Part shown: one piece after another, positions 1 to 11,264 of the stretch | How the letters are laid out: each line of letters starts with the position of its first letter | Numbering within the stretch: the first letter of the stretch is position 1 | Source: Isoperla grammatica | Taxonomy: Eukaryota; Arthropoda; Insecta; Plecoptera; Perlodidae | DNA length: 64,000 bases | Reading direction: 5' to 3' | Assembly (NCBI GenBank): GCA_945910005.1 | Contig: OX246743.1 | Span: 46,392,361-46,456,360 of the forward strand | Made by a program: the position numbers and the translations under genes | The notes under the pieces: model-generated | Database searches by the model: none | Told to the model about the DNA's origin: nothing | What the model saw: the letters and a program-made list of their open reading frames with translations, nothing else

Positions 1-985
1 AGATATCGTCATGTTTTGCTCAAAATGCGGCTTAAACAAGTCAAGCGTTTAGATCAAATTTGATAATTGTTAACGGTTACAAATTTCTTCAAACACAATT
101 AATTTTGCATAATTTCTCTGAGAATATACATCGATGTTGATAATATCAAGTCTTCTAATGAAAAATTTTGGAATTCTAACGGCATTCAAACTATTTGTGT
201 GTATAACGTCCTCGTCCATGCACCGACCAGTACACAAATTGAAACAAGGCTAAACAGCGGCACCGCCGGCAAGCGGCTCTTGGCATGCGAACAAAACCTA
301 GAAATACACAATATTATTCACGAGAATATGATGTGAAGTGAAGTATATTTACTCAACATCTTTGGCTGATGCGAAATGTCAAAGTAGCCTATCCACCTAC
401 AACGAACGACTTCTGGGTTCTATTAATAGGGCGGGCGTCTTGTCTGATGGAACCGGCTAGTAATGTGTGCACAGCTTCATTACGTAATGGGTGGTTGCGT
501 TGAGCGATGAGCGATACAACGCTATAGGTCGGAGGTCAACTATTAACCAGCAGGCTCGAAACTTGCATGGCGAGCTGATCGATGATGTGTTTGTTACCGT
601 TTTGTATTTTGAGTGATTTCCACAAAAATAGTCAACACTCTTGAAGTTTGATTTCAGAGCAGAATATGCCAACTAGATCGACTTAAGAATAATTAATCGT
701 AGTCTGTATTTGGGCTATATGTTAGTTAGCATGTTCAAGAAATGTACTAGACAAGCGACGAGTGTATGCATCAAACTGTACGATTCACACCGTATAGACA
801 GTATATAGTATATACTACTAAACCACATCAGCATTATTGGCAACGCACACTAAATTGAAATTCGAAACAAAAAAAAAACACAAAACGCGTCGTTACATAA
901 CCGATTCGGACGTAAAGAAATGAATAATCTCGGTTATCTTAATGGGCGCCAAATAACATTGCCTAAGAGGCCGTCCATCATGGGG
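1..985. other. Gene-free stretch, no recognisable element
   Basis: AT-rich sequence with only one short open frame (71 codons), which has no recognisable motif. I see no tandem repeat, inverted repeat or SINE head here. It probably is intergenic or intronic. Confidence 0.4.
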
Positions 986-986
986 A

Positions 987-1002
987 GGGGGGGGGGGGGG
1001 GG
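987..1002 (+). repeat. Poly-G run (16)
   Basis: An uninterrupted G homopolymer just upstream of a GC-rich repeated segment. It is one of fifteen G or C runs of 10 or more bases in this window. Confidence 0.95.
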
Positions 1003-1085
1003 TTCACTTTTATAATAGCCGCCACAAATCAGCGTCGTTACACAACCGCGGGGACGCGTCGCGACGACACGTGCGCCGGGGGGGG

Positions 1086-1196
1086 GGCGTCGGTGCAACG
1101 TCTCATTGTCGGTATGTTGTGTTGTGTGATGTAGGGTGAGGCGTCGGTGCAACGTCTCATTGTCGGTATGTTGTGTTGTGTGTAGGGTGGGGCGTC
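1086..1196 (+). repeat. 54-bp tandem duplication
   Basis: Two head-to-tail copies of a unit starting GGCGTCGGTGCAACGTCTC, offset by 54 bases, followed by a truncated third start (GGCGTCGCACGG). The second copy lacks a few bases near its end. Open frames across it on the minus strand are products of the duplication. Confidence 0.85.
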
Positions 1197-1547
1197 GCAC
1201 GGCAGCCTCGCCCCCCGTACATACACCTTCTTACATTGACATCTCTTCGCATCGACTCAGATTAGATCCTCACTGCTAATATCGTCACCAAACATTTGTC
1301 GCCAATAACAACGGGGAAAGTATCGACTTGACTGTAGATTCCTTTTAAGGTATTTGGTTCCACCTTAAAACGCGAAAGTACCAATGACATAAACGGGGAG
1401 GATTCCTCAATCAACCACATCTTTGTATCAACGGGCGGTAGATACAACACACGGTGTCCACTTATCAGTGTGACGCGGCGAGACGCCTCACGAGTCACGC
1501 AGACGGCCAATTGGCGTCGCGCACCGTCGACACGGGCCGTCGCCTTG

Positions 1548-1640
1548 GAGACGTAAGACACCGCCTTGGAGACATAAGACACACCGCCTTGCTAGCCTTA
1601 CAGCACCGCCTAGGAGACATAAGACACACCGTGCGCCTTG
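1548..1640 (+). repeat. Short degenerate tandem repeat (GGAGACATAAGACACACCGCC)
   Basis: Three or four imperfect copies of a unit of about 19 to 40 bases containing CCTWGGAGACRTAAGACA. The spacing is irregular. No gene is supported here. Confidence 0.6.
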
Positions 1641-1699
1641 CTGGTATTGAACCACACCATTCATTACTTTAACAAACATTACCCAATTCTCAGATCCTC

Positions 1700-2780
1700 A
1701 AATCAAATTCCAACTTAGCTATTACGATGTTGAGAGGTTTTCCAGAGACGATGGAGAAGTTATCCCCCTTGGTAATTTCTTTGCTCTAACTACACCAAGA
1801 CAACGCAGCTCTAGCTGAGAAGAGCAGCCCACACAGTTTTAGCTTGCATATCTCAGCGTTGTTTCTATCAATAGTGAATATTGTCTCGAGTACACATTCT
1901 TGCTATATATTATTCCAGTCCTCTGACAGATATCGACACACATGTTCAGTATTGCCACTGAATGGAAACATTCGCACGTTCGCAACAAACTAATAACACG
2001 CGGTGGTGGTTGTGGTAAACAAACCCTCGCTATTTCTGCCTCGGTCCGAGCCCGCCCGTCTGCCCGTCTGTCTTTCTATCTGTCAGACGCGCGTCAAAGA
2101 TCAACCGTATTAACTGTCCGTCAGAAGAACTGACATGTAAACGTCTATCTAGATAGAGAACGATAACAAACAATGGGGGCGTGTTTCTGTGGGCGATGGC
2201 GGGGGAGGAGGGGGGGGGGGGGGCAGACAATGGGCGAGAACGCACGCACGGGTCCACGTGCCACACGCACGCATATATAGGTGTATTTTAAGCGTGCGAC
2301 ATCTTGCGGTAGAAACACGTCCAAGTGCGTAGATGCGTGATTGACTATATTATGTCACGCACGTTTAAAAGCTGAGATGATACGGGTCTATATACTCAGT
2401 AGGCAGAATTGATTGTAAACACAAGTGAACGTCACTCAATTAATTACTTTGTTCAATGACGAAGTCAGTCAGGTCACATGATGTCGGCTCTTCCGACAGG
2501 CAGAGCTACCCTGGACACAAATACGTTGACTAATCATCTTCCTTATTGGAATGAAGCTGCAGTCTTATCAGTCCAATCGTCGTCGACTCGGGTGGCCCCG
2601 CGGTGTTACTCGGCTTGGCGGTTGGGATGAGCCGCGATGAGGAGAGACCCAAGAGGAAATTGTCAACATCAATTACCCGAGCGACGCCTTCGCACGTTCA
2701 CATGGACGGAGGAAGGGAACTATTTCCGTAGCGATGTCCCTGGGAATACTTTCGGACACGAATTGAAAGAGTGCCTTGGC
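1700..2780. other. Gene-free stretch with poly-G tract and a SINE-core fragment
   Basis: Mostly unassigned sequence. It contains a 14-base G run at 2210-2223. A minus-strand fragment at 2482-2506 resembles the SINE core seen elsewhere in the window (CTCTGCCTGTCGGAAGAG on the minus strand). No coding region is supported. Confidence 0.45.
2482..2506 (-). mobile_element. Fragment of MetaSINE-like core
   Basis: On the minus strand the sequence reads AGCTCTGCCTGTCGGAAGAG, close to the CTCTGCCTGTCGTAAGAG core at 17.2, 41.5 and 54.4 kb. Only the core is visible; boundaries are unknown. Confidence 0.4.
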
Positions 2781-2809
2781 AGGCGCAAGTGAAGCGTACA
2801 TCGGGGTAC

Positions 2810-2846
2810 CTACACACGCACACGCACACGCACACGCACACGCACT
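2810..2846 (+). repeat. ACACGC hexanucleotide microsatellite
   Basis: About six tandem copies of CACACG. Overlapping short frames (His-Ala or Cys-Val repeats) are translation artefacts of the microsatellite. Confidence 0.9.
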
Positions 2847-2849
2847 CTC

Positions 2850-4235
2850 GTTCTCCAAGGCCACACATGACGACATGTACCCTCTTCGGCATGTATACAG
2901 AAACATGTTCTATCAACTCGATCGGTATTCATTCGGGCTAGTTCGCGAGTTCCTAGTTGTGTGAACATAGCAGCGGTGACAAGTGTTAACGACATTCAAT
3001 TCAATACGTTTGGTTATCGTATGTCAATTATTGTCAGCGCTGAACGCGCTCTAACTTTAGGGCAGGTACATTTCAATTGGAATTAGACGTGCTGGGAAAA
3101 ATTACGTTCCCCTCGCGCCAACAGGACGTGTAACCTGTACGCGGACAACGGTAAGAAAGTTGATTTCCATTGAGCCAAAATCTCTTAGCGCTGACGACAC
3201 TTTTGACCGTTGTAGATGCGCGTATCGTGTTGGCGCAGTAGGAATATATTGTTTCTCGATTTGACACAAATGCATCGTTTAAAATACATTTTTTATGCAC
3301 ATGTATTAAAGTTGACGCAATAAGAATTGGTGCAATTGGAAGACACCAACAACCAGATCGTCCTGAGAAGGTAATGAGATGTTTCTTTATTAAATCCAGA
3401 GAGAGGGATTAAAAAATTTGGCAATGTCACAAAGGACCCCAAACAAACTGACACAAAACTATATTCTAAATATATTCCCGCGTGCAGCGGTCTGTGTACA
3501 CACAATTAACATTTAAAAAACATGTAAACTCAACTAAACAGACGACGATACCATTTTACGTTAGTTTTTTGTGTTGTTTTATTTGCGTGTTGCCAATTCG
3601 TTATAAAGGTACGGTTTTGTATTCGTGCGGCCATGAAGTGATGAAGTTCATGCTCTAGTTGCGTCGCGACGCCCACGGACGCCAGATTCACCTGTCGTCT
3701 GCGCGTGACGTCACAACACAGCGAGCTAATTGGTCGACTGTTTGTTGTTGCGTATCAACGTGATGTGGAGTTCGCTCGCCCATCTCGACGTATCTGTCCG
3801 GCTTAGTCGGGCTGGGGCGTTACAGACTCGGCGACCAATAATAGGTGTTTATCAAGCAAATGCACGAATCTAATTTATAATTTGGGAAGGAAGCTTTGCT
3901 AGATATTACATAAATCTAGACAATGCCCTAAAAAGATGATTTAAAATGATACAACTTGGATAATATCTTGGCTTGTTTCAATGTAACTACCGACCCCGTA
4001 CTAAAAGCTATTGAACTCCAAAACAAAGTCGTCTAGCCCATTACTACAATATTAAAAATCGCACGTTATTCAACTGATCAATCAAAAGTTAAAACAAATT
4101 ATGATCCTAACAAGCCAAAAGTAATACGTTAATAGTTTTAGTTTTCGTATTTTATATGAAGGCCTATGTATTATTACTAAGCACATATTTTTAGTGTAGT
4201 GTCACATCGTTGATAACGTTCATTTAAATAATCAA
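2850..4235. other. Gene-free stretch
   Basis: Short open frames only (at most 75 codons), with no recognised domain. No clear repeat was found. AT content rises towards 4.2 kb. Confidence 0.4.
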
Positions 4236-4276
4236 ACTGGCGGTTTTTTATTTATTTTATTTATTTATTTATTTAA
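4236..4276 (+). repeat. TTTA microsatellite, possible retroposon tail
   Basis: Imperfect TTTA repeat. The same tail type ends the tRNA-derived SINE at 57.3 kb, so this may be the end of a decayed copy, but no upstream SINE body is recognisable. Confidence 0.7.
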
Positions 4277-4884
4277 TGTCTATCCTATTCAGTTATAAAA
4301 ACTGATTTACCACCACTTCGCGCATCGGAGCTACCGGCCACAGTGGACCTTGAGTTCCGTCATGCGCAGAGACCCCGCGCGCACATTCGGGTTGTCACGT
4401 TGTCAACGAAACGAACGAAAGAACTTCCAAGGTACCGTGAAAAGTAGAGAAAACACAGATGCACGCGTGTATGACAGTCTTTGAGATGCCATGGCAGAGT
4501 TTTACAAGTGAAATGGCGCTTGACGAGCACTACAACAACTGGAAACATAAACACGGGTAACGTGAGAGACCTGTGCATGTGAGAACCGCAGATAAAAACA
4601 TGTCAACTCGCCGCTTCGCAGTCTTTAGATGTTTAACAGAGATATTATGTGCTTTGGTTTACTCCTGCACGCGACACTAAACAACCTTGTGGTTCCTCCT
4701 CGGGCCGTCAAACGTCGTTTTCATCAGAGCTGTTTCCCTGTGAAGTTCTCTGACCAGTGACAAAAACAACTGATCATTATATAAACTTATTTAATGCAAT
4801 TTGCCATTGATGACAGATTACCCTGCCCAATCGACTACTCATGAATTAAACTTAAATTTTAACAAACTATCCTCCCCCGTTTGG

Positions 4885-5050
4885 GACCGGGGTAGAACTT
4901 TGTCCAGGATCGTAAGAGGCGTTCCCCTTCCCCTTTTCTCCCTTTAACTCCTGTTAATATTAGTCCCCCTAGTCGTCACTTTCCTCTAATCGCCCCCGAC
5001 GTCATATGACCTGGTTGTCGAGAACGTCGTTTAACTCCCAAAATCAAATC
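4885..5050 (+). mobile_element. MetaSINE-like element, family C, decayed copy
   Basis: The segment has a core-like CAGGATCGTAAGAGGCG, a C- and T-rich middle, then GTCATATGACCTGGTTGTCG and GAGAACGTCGTTTAACTCC. The same order (core, CT-rich middle, GTCATATGAC, GTTGTCGAGTACATCGTTAAA tail) is seen at 41.5-41.7 kb. The core and the GTTAAAC-type tail resemble SINE parts that I recall from molluscs and other marine invertebrates; that family link is from memory. No pol III head is obvious, so the copy is probably truncated at the 5' end. Confidence 0.5.
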
Positions 5051-5480
5051 AAACAAACTCCAGTTACACATATTGTTGGGATGTGCATTTATACGTCAAT
5101 TACGAGCGTAACTTCAATTTAGATACAGCAACAAGAAACATAGTTAAGGTTCCTGTGAAAGTGTTTTAGTACAAAGCACCATGAAGACGAGTTAGAGGGG
5201 GGAGAGGTCCAGCAATAGAGATGTGATCATCCAGTGAGTCCTTCAATAAACCCAACCAGCATCGTCCTTGCTTGAGTTAATTTCCCTTGAAATTAACAAC
5301 CTAAAAATATACCACGGCCAAGTTCCCATGTTCCTCCAACCAACACCGATGACTGGTCGCCATGTTGGAAGCAGAGTGTGCAAACCCTGCCCTGCTGCAC
5401 CGATACGAGGTAAATAAACACACATCACATGTTTTAAGCAGTCGCGGCCCATTAGTGCGAGGCGAGCGTGAAACGCTTCA

Positions 5481-5747
5481 ATCATGTTCGACCATGCGGA
5501 GACGGGAGACCTCGCTTTACTTCCTGGGTCTGACTTGGACCCCGTCCACCTCTACCGTATAGTAGACTCACCCGCTAGGTTATGGTCTTACACTACGTCA
5601 CATGGCAATATTATCATGTTCGACCATGCGGAGACGGGAGACCTCGCTTTACTTCCTGGGTCCTGCGAATTGGACCCCGTCCACCTCTACCGTATAGTAG
5701 ACTCACCCGCTAGGTTATGGTCTTGCACTCGTCACATGTCAATATTA
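5481..5747 (+). repeat. 132-bp tandem duplication
   Basis: Two copies of a unit starting ATCATGTTCGACCATGCGG, about 132 bases apart, nearly identical except for a small insertion in the second. Since 132 is a multiple of three, the duplication carries an open frame of 125 codons (5484-5861) with a 44-residue repeat. No protein family is recognised, and the frame runs into a SINE, so I do not call it a gene. Confidence 0.85.
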
Positions 5748-5752
5748 TCTTA

Positions 5753-5975
5753 TGTTAGTGGGTTTATTCCTCCTTCCAATACTGAAGGTCTAGAGTTCAA
5801 TTCCACGTTCGGTATAAGGGTTTCTCCATCTTTGGAATTATTTATCTATAGCCAAATATAATATATTTATTGAGTGACTACTTGATACTGTGGGTACAAC
5901 GGTGACTTTGGAGCCGTCGTAGAAGCCGACGAAGCACATAATAAATTGAATAAATGTCCCCCACTGAAAATCAGG
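5753..5975 (+). mobile_element. tRNA-derived SINE, family A, copy 1
   Basis: The head TTAGTGGGTTTATTCCTCC aligns with the 50.8-kb copy, which has a pol III A-box-like GGTCTAGTGGG. The B-box-like GAGTTCAATTCC follows about 35 bases later. Downstream come the shared body words GGTGACTTTGGAGCCG, GAAGCACATAATAAATTGAATAAATG and CCCCCACTGAAAATCAG. The copy stops where the others continue with TTCTTGTAACTAAGTGGG, so it is 3' truncated. Confidence 0.75.
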
Positions 5976-6422
5976 GAGATTTCGGACTGTTGAGACTTCG
6001 GACTTTAGTGAATTCCGACTTACATATGAGATGCTCTGCGCTCACAATTCTTCCCTCTTTTATACACCAGTCTTTCATCTGACGTTGGGTCACAGGAAGG
6101 ATTCTGTCCTACCCTCGATTTGTAAAATATGTCAGCGAGTGTTTGGCTGTGCAACAGAGTAGTAATATTATCGCAAACTACTCGATAAAGAGACGAAGAG
6201 AGTATGCCCATGCAGTAACCCGAGCTAGATAGCAACAGGTGTTTGTCCAATGGCCGCCACGCCTCTAGTCCGAGAGAGAGCAATAATGCAGAATGTGCAG
6301 CACTCATACAGCAGAGACGAGTGTAATTATAACTCCCAGTCGGTCGGCTAGACGCGAGTTGTTTACATAGACATCACTTTACCCCAAGGCTTCGTGCGTT
6401 GGTGCGGTACGAACAGTGCGCA

Positions 6423-6430
6423 GTAGGAAT
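6423..6430 (+). repeat. Target site duplication, left (GTAGGAAT)
   Basis: An 8-bp direct repeat identical to 6857-6864, flanking the hAT-type MITE. Confidence 0.85.
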
Positions 6431-6856
6431 TAGGGATGGGCAAAAGCGTGTACTTCACTAAACGTGTACACTGCTGCTTGCAAAGCCGTGTACACGTGTA
6501 CACGTCCGTGGGGTCCCGCTTTAAAAAAAATCATGTTCTGTCCAAGCCGAAAAATTATGTTTTAAAGTGTTGTTCCCGCAAACGGTTTCAAGACGTAATC
6601 CAGCGTGTTTCATGGCTCTGACCTCGGATCACTTGCCAGGTTTAGGCCGAAATTATTCTTTAACACGTAAATATTCCGTCCGTAAAAAATACGTCTTGAA
6701 TATGTTTTTCCGGCGTATGCTTATGCACGTCCATGTTCCATGTCCATATTCAGTATAGTATTACACACGGCGCGTTTATTGTTTCGAGAGAAACAGTAAA
6801 CGTGTACACGCATTAAAGCGTGTACACGTTTACACGTGTACACTATCTCATCCCTA
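6431..6856. mobile_element. hAT-type MITE, 426 bp
   Basis: The ends are TAGGGATGGG and its near complement (…CTCATCCCTA). They are flanked by a perfect 8-bp duplication GTAGGAAT, which is the size generated by hAT transposases. Both subterminal regions contain clusters of the palindrome CGTGTACACG (6486-6508, 6797-6807 and 6819-6844), a layout expected of hAT transposase binding sites. Internal frames are short and carry no transposase motif, so the element is non-autonomous. Confidence 0.85.
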
Positions 6857-6864
6857 GTAGGAAT

Positions 6865-9065
6865 ACATCATACATACATCATAGCAGTTAGCTTATCTGA
6901 GGCAACCCTCCAACATCTACACTGCGAGGGACCATTCTGCTTGTCGAGAACAATTGTAGGAGGCTACTAACTTGTTTGCACCCCATGGCAACTACCAATG
7001 GGAAGCCTGGTTGCCATAGTGAAAACAAGTTGGTATATTACTAAATATAAGTTCATAATCCCGGGCCTTAGAAAAACAAAACAAAGAAAAACAGTTTTAC
7101 ATATTTGTACAAAACTGTTTTTCGTAATGATTGTCACCGAGTCTAGTGGAGACCGTACACAGAGGAGCTACCATGAATTGACACTGACCGTGTATAGTGC
7201 TGACTTGCTTACAGTGTCAACAAATGAATCATCCATCCTCGAGTACCGCTCTACCTCGGTACTTGTACTTGTGTACTTGCTCAGTGTACACCTCACTCGG
7301 CCGTCTGGCTGGCTGGGCCACAGTTTGTTTTCGCAGCTCATACATATTTATTTAGTTGCAGCAGTCTGACAATTTACGACGCCGGCCGTATAAAATAGCA
7401 CGCGAGCAAATAGCACCGGGGCCAGCAAGTTTGAAAACACTTAGAATTTAGAACCTTTCTAATCACTTTCATGATTCAGATAGTTACTTATCCTGGCGAG
7501 TGTTTTTACGGCATCTACCGGGAAACACGCATAAGTGTCAACGACGTGGCACCCGTCCAAGGGAGAGACGTCGGCCGGGTCGGGTTGGTAAGACTGTAAT
7601 TGAAGTGAAGTTGGCAACGGACGCAACGCGTGGAATAATGAGCGAGGGTAACAGGTGACGGTAATAACTAATGTGGATGCACTCGCCGCGATATGGTGGT
7701 AAGTTGGACGATGACCGTCCCGTGCAAAGCAAGAGAGGCTCGCGCTATGTCGTTAAATTAACAACCATACTCATTACAAAAAAGGCAACTTTTTAAAAAC
7801 TATGTTCAGTTCTTACGAACCAAACTTTTGCCCGTTATTCACTTTTTCACATTATTGGGATACGATTGAAACTCGATCATTTCGCTCGGTTTTAAGATGG
7901 GCGATAGTCTTATAATAATTGTACTTCCTTATTGATTACAATCATTTCAAAAAATCCTACATGACATCCTGAAATCAAGTGCAAATTATTCCACAGTCAT
8001 GTAAAGCCACAGTAAAGATACGTGTTTTCTTGTTCGTGAGTTGGTACTTCCTAGCTAACAGCGTAGACCGTGTGGTGGGCGCAGACTAATGCAATCTACC
8101 TACTTACCTACCTAGCTAGGAAGCTTCTTGTCTTATTTAAGCAACTGTAACATTTTAATTTAATGAACGAAAAATAGTTGGCAAAATGGGCGACCCACTT
8201 TGCATGCTGGGGTATTGTGGCCGACGACTAAAACCCGACAACACTTTTTAGGGGTGGATGAACTGACGGGGGGGGGGGGGGGGGTCTGTGAACAGCGTAG
8301 CCAATATCAAGTTGGCGTCCGATTTAAGAACTTCCACACGCATATAAGAAAATCGTATTTTATTTCTTAATTGTTTCAAGGAAAACTTTCCATAAGACAA
8401 GACAATCAAAACTCTTGTGTTTGTAGCTCCAAATGAAGTAGGTACGAATGCATTTGAGGCACTTACAGGAAAAATGCTCTATTGCAATGGCACCATTTTT
8501 AATTTAAATCAAACATAATTAGTCACCCGAAGAGGGACACTGCTGTGCAAGTCATAATATTCACTCGGCTCACCTTGGAAGAGGACTCGGACCGGCTAAT
8601 AAGGCGCAAACATGGCGCGCTACTTGTCTTAGTATTCCTGCAACAGAAGACACACGCCAGGTTAGGCACCGCCACATAACACTACGCACTGACACCTGTA
8701 CAACACACGGCGCAACACTTGACTCGTGCAAAGCAGGAATGTACAGATTACAGGGGGGAGATTAGGGCCGCGCGGGCAAATACCCGCGACATTATCGTCA
8801 CAACATGTGTACTGTGTACATATCCACACCCGTCATAGCAAAGAGGACATAATATCTCCCACTGATACTGTGATACTGAAGATCAGTTCTTGTATCGCAA
8901 TGAGTAGACAATATAACCACCATTTTTTGTATCGCAAATAGCGTGTCTACTCAACATTCTATTTTAAAACGGAACCACTCTCCTTAGCTAATGACATTCG
9001 TGTAAAACCATAATTATATTAATTTACAGCAATAACCATTAGTGTAGAAACCAGAAATGAAAAGA
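6865..9065. other. Gene-free stretch
   Basis: One open frame of 123 codons (6998-7369) and several shorter ones show no recognised motif. A 17-base G run lies at 8268-8284. A weak match to the 3' part of SINE family A (ATCAGTTCTTGTATCGCAATGAG) occurs near 8881. Nothing else could be assigned. Confidence 0.4.
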
Positions 9066-9067
9066 AA

Positions 9068-9137
9068 CCTACCCCTGGAATTTAACCTTGATCTCCCTGA
9101 TGACGTATCACGCGAGTGCCTTGCCCACTTCAGCTGG
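9068..9137 (-). mobile_element. tRNA-like segment, probably a SINE head
   Basis: Read on the minus strand it gives GGGCAAGGCACTCGCGTG, then after about 30 bases AGATCAAGGTTAAATTCC. These sit like a pol III A box and B box. It cannot be folded confidently into a full tRNA, so it is more likely a SINE head or decayed tRNA copy. Confidence 0.4.
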
Positions 9138-9267
9138 CAAATATCATACGAGGTCCGAGGTATAGTCATTATATGCTAATGGAAGCAGCTGAACTTACTA
9201 AATGCCATAACCAACACTAATAACGGCGAAAGCTAAGTGAAGGGATTATTATTAGTGTCCTATACAT

Positions 9268-10131
9268 ACAGGACTCGAACCCGTGACCTTATGTACGCTA
9301 ATCTCGATGGTTTATTTGTCCCGGGGACAACCCAATTTCAACCATAAGCATTATGGCAACCCTAGGTGGGGCTCGAACCCATGACCTCATGTACGCTAGG
9401 CTCGGCCGAGTAGTTAATGGTTTATTTGTCCCGGGGACGACGCAAGTGTGGCGCAGACAAACGCGTCGTCAATCTCAAGCATTATGGCAACCCTAGGAGG
9501 GGCTCGAACCAGTGACCTCATGTACGCTAGTCTCGGCCGAGTAGTTAATGGTTTATTTGTCCGGGGGACAACCCAAGTGTGGCGCAGACAAACGCGTCGT
9601 CAATCTCGAGCATTATGGCAACCCTAGGTGGGGCTCGAACCAGTGACCTCATGTACGCTAGTCTCGGCCGAGTAGTTAATGGTTTATTTGTCCCGGGGAC
9701 AACCCAAGTGTGGCGCAGACAAACGCGTCGTCAATCTCGAGCATTATGGCAACCCTAGGTGGGGCTCGAACCCGTGACCTCATGTACGCTAGTCTCGGCC
9801 GAGTAGTTAATGGTTTATTTGTCCCGGGGACAACCCAAGTGTGGCGCAGACAAACGCGTCGTCAATCTCAAGCATTATGGCAACCCTAGGTGGGGCTCGA
9901 ACCAGTGACCTCATGTACGCTAGTCTCGGCCGAGTAGTTAATGGTTTATTTGTCCCGGGGACGACCCAAGTGTGGCGCAGACAAACGCGTCGTCAATCTC
10001 GAGCATTATGGCAACCCTAGATGGGGCTCGAACCCGCTACCTCATGTACGCTAGTCTCGGCCGAGTAGTTAATGGTTTATTTGTCCCGGGGAGGACCCAA
10101 GTGTGGCGCAGACAAACGCGTCGTCAATCTC
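9268..10131 (-). repeat. 131-bp tandem array of a tRNA-derived unit, about 6.5 copies
   Basis: The word ATTATGGCAACCCTAG recurs at 9350, 9481, 9612, 9743, 9874 and 10005, a strict 131-base period. On the minus strand each unit has a B-box-like GGTCACGGGTTCGAGCCCC (or a one- or two-base variant), preceded by ACTCGGCCGAG in the position of a pol III A box or D arm. The first copy (9268-9349) lacks about 40 internal bases. Copies differ at only a few positions, notably CCCGTGACC versus CCAGTGACC next to the B box. The array looks like local amplification of one SINE head. Confidence 0.9.
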
Positions 10132-10690
10132 TCACCTAGAGGTTTTTACTCCGAGGGTGAAGAATGCGTGTGAAGTGAGCACCAGGAAGTAGGGGTGAAA
10201 GAAACACACGAGGGCGCGTTTTAATGGGGTAGACGAACTCAAGAGGACAACCCTTCTGTTGTGACACGAGATAAGCTCGCTGCTTTAAGGTGGCTCAGGG
10301 GGGAGGTGGTGTATCATTACTGCTAAGAGAGCGCGCCACTGTGGCTCTTCCTTTCGACAAGAAACGTGGGCCTTTGTTGTTGTCGTTACTTATTTTATTT
10401 ACTTTAGAAATAAGTAATGAAGAGTGTCTGATAGCTTGAAAAACATTATAATTTCAGTTATTGTTCGTATTCTTAAACCACAATTTTAAATCAATAATTA
10501 CAGGGGGCTATAAATATCAACAAGGTCTAAGCATATAACCAAAAATCAAACAACTTAGGATATTGTAGAAGTTACTTAACTTCAACCAACCAATCGTTCT
10601 TCTAATTTTTTTAAGAAAAACTTATTCATCGATCGATCGACTTCCGAGTCGAAAAAGAACTTCTCCAAATGAGAAACTTCTTTATCTACA
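10132..10690. other. Gene-free stretch between two arrays
   Basis: Mixed-composition sequence with no open frame of note. It lies between the 131-bp and 99-bp arrays. No element was recognised. Confidence 0.4.
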
Positions 10691-10691
10691 C

Positions 10692-11264
10692 AGACGCGTA
10701 CGGCGCGCACTCTGGATGAGGGGAGCGTAAGCACATGCCCGCTCTAGCCTTAACGTATGTTTTTACGTCAGAAACTTCTTTATCTACAGACGCGTACGGC
10801 GCGCACTCTGGACGAGGGGAAGCGGAAACACATGCCCGCTCTATAGCCTTAACGTATGTTTTTACGTCAGAAACTTCTTTATCTACAGACGCGTACGGCG
10901 CGCACTCTGGACGAGGGGAAGCGGAAACACATGCCCGCTCTATAGCCTTAACGCATGTTTTTACGTCAGAAACTTCTTTATCTACAGACGCGTACGGCGC
11001 GCACTCTGGACGAGGGGAAGCGGAAACACATGCCCGCTCTATAGCCTTAACGCATGTTTTTACGTCAGAAACTTCTTTATCTACAGACGCGTACGGCGCG
11101 CACTCTGGACGAGGGGAAGCGGAAACACATGCCCGCTCTATAGCCTTAACGCATGTTTTTACGTCAGAAACTTCTTTATCTACAGACGCGTACGGCGCGC
11201 ACTCTGGACGAGGGGAAGCGGAAACACATGCCCGCTCTACAGCCTTAACGCATGTTTTTACGTC
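10692..11264. repeat. 99-bp tandem array, about 6 copies, open on both strands
   Basis: The word AGACGCGTACGGCGCGCAC recurs at 10692, 10788, 10887, 10986, 11085 and 11184, giving a 99-base period after a slightly divergent first copy. Because 99 is 33 codons and two opposing frames lack stops, the array carries a plus-strand frame of 236 codons (10735-11445) and a minus-strand frame of 222 codons (10686-11354). Both are 33-residue repeats without known domain, signal peptide or membrane segment. Each unit contains TTTTTACGTCAGAAAC. I treat it as a satellite, not a gene. Confidence 0.9.

Noticed and set aside
5484..5861. Frame of 125 codons with a 44-residue repeat
   Set aside because: Generated by a 132-bp duplication and it runs into a SINE.
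9268..10131. Tandem tRNA gene cluster
   Set aside because: The T-arm-like part is clear, but the acceptor and anticodon stems do not pair, so the unit is tRNA-derived rather than a tRNA gene.
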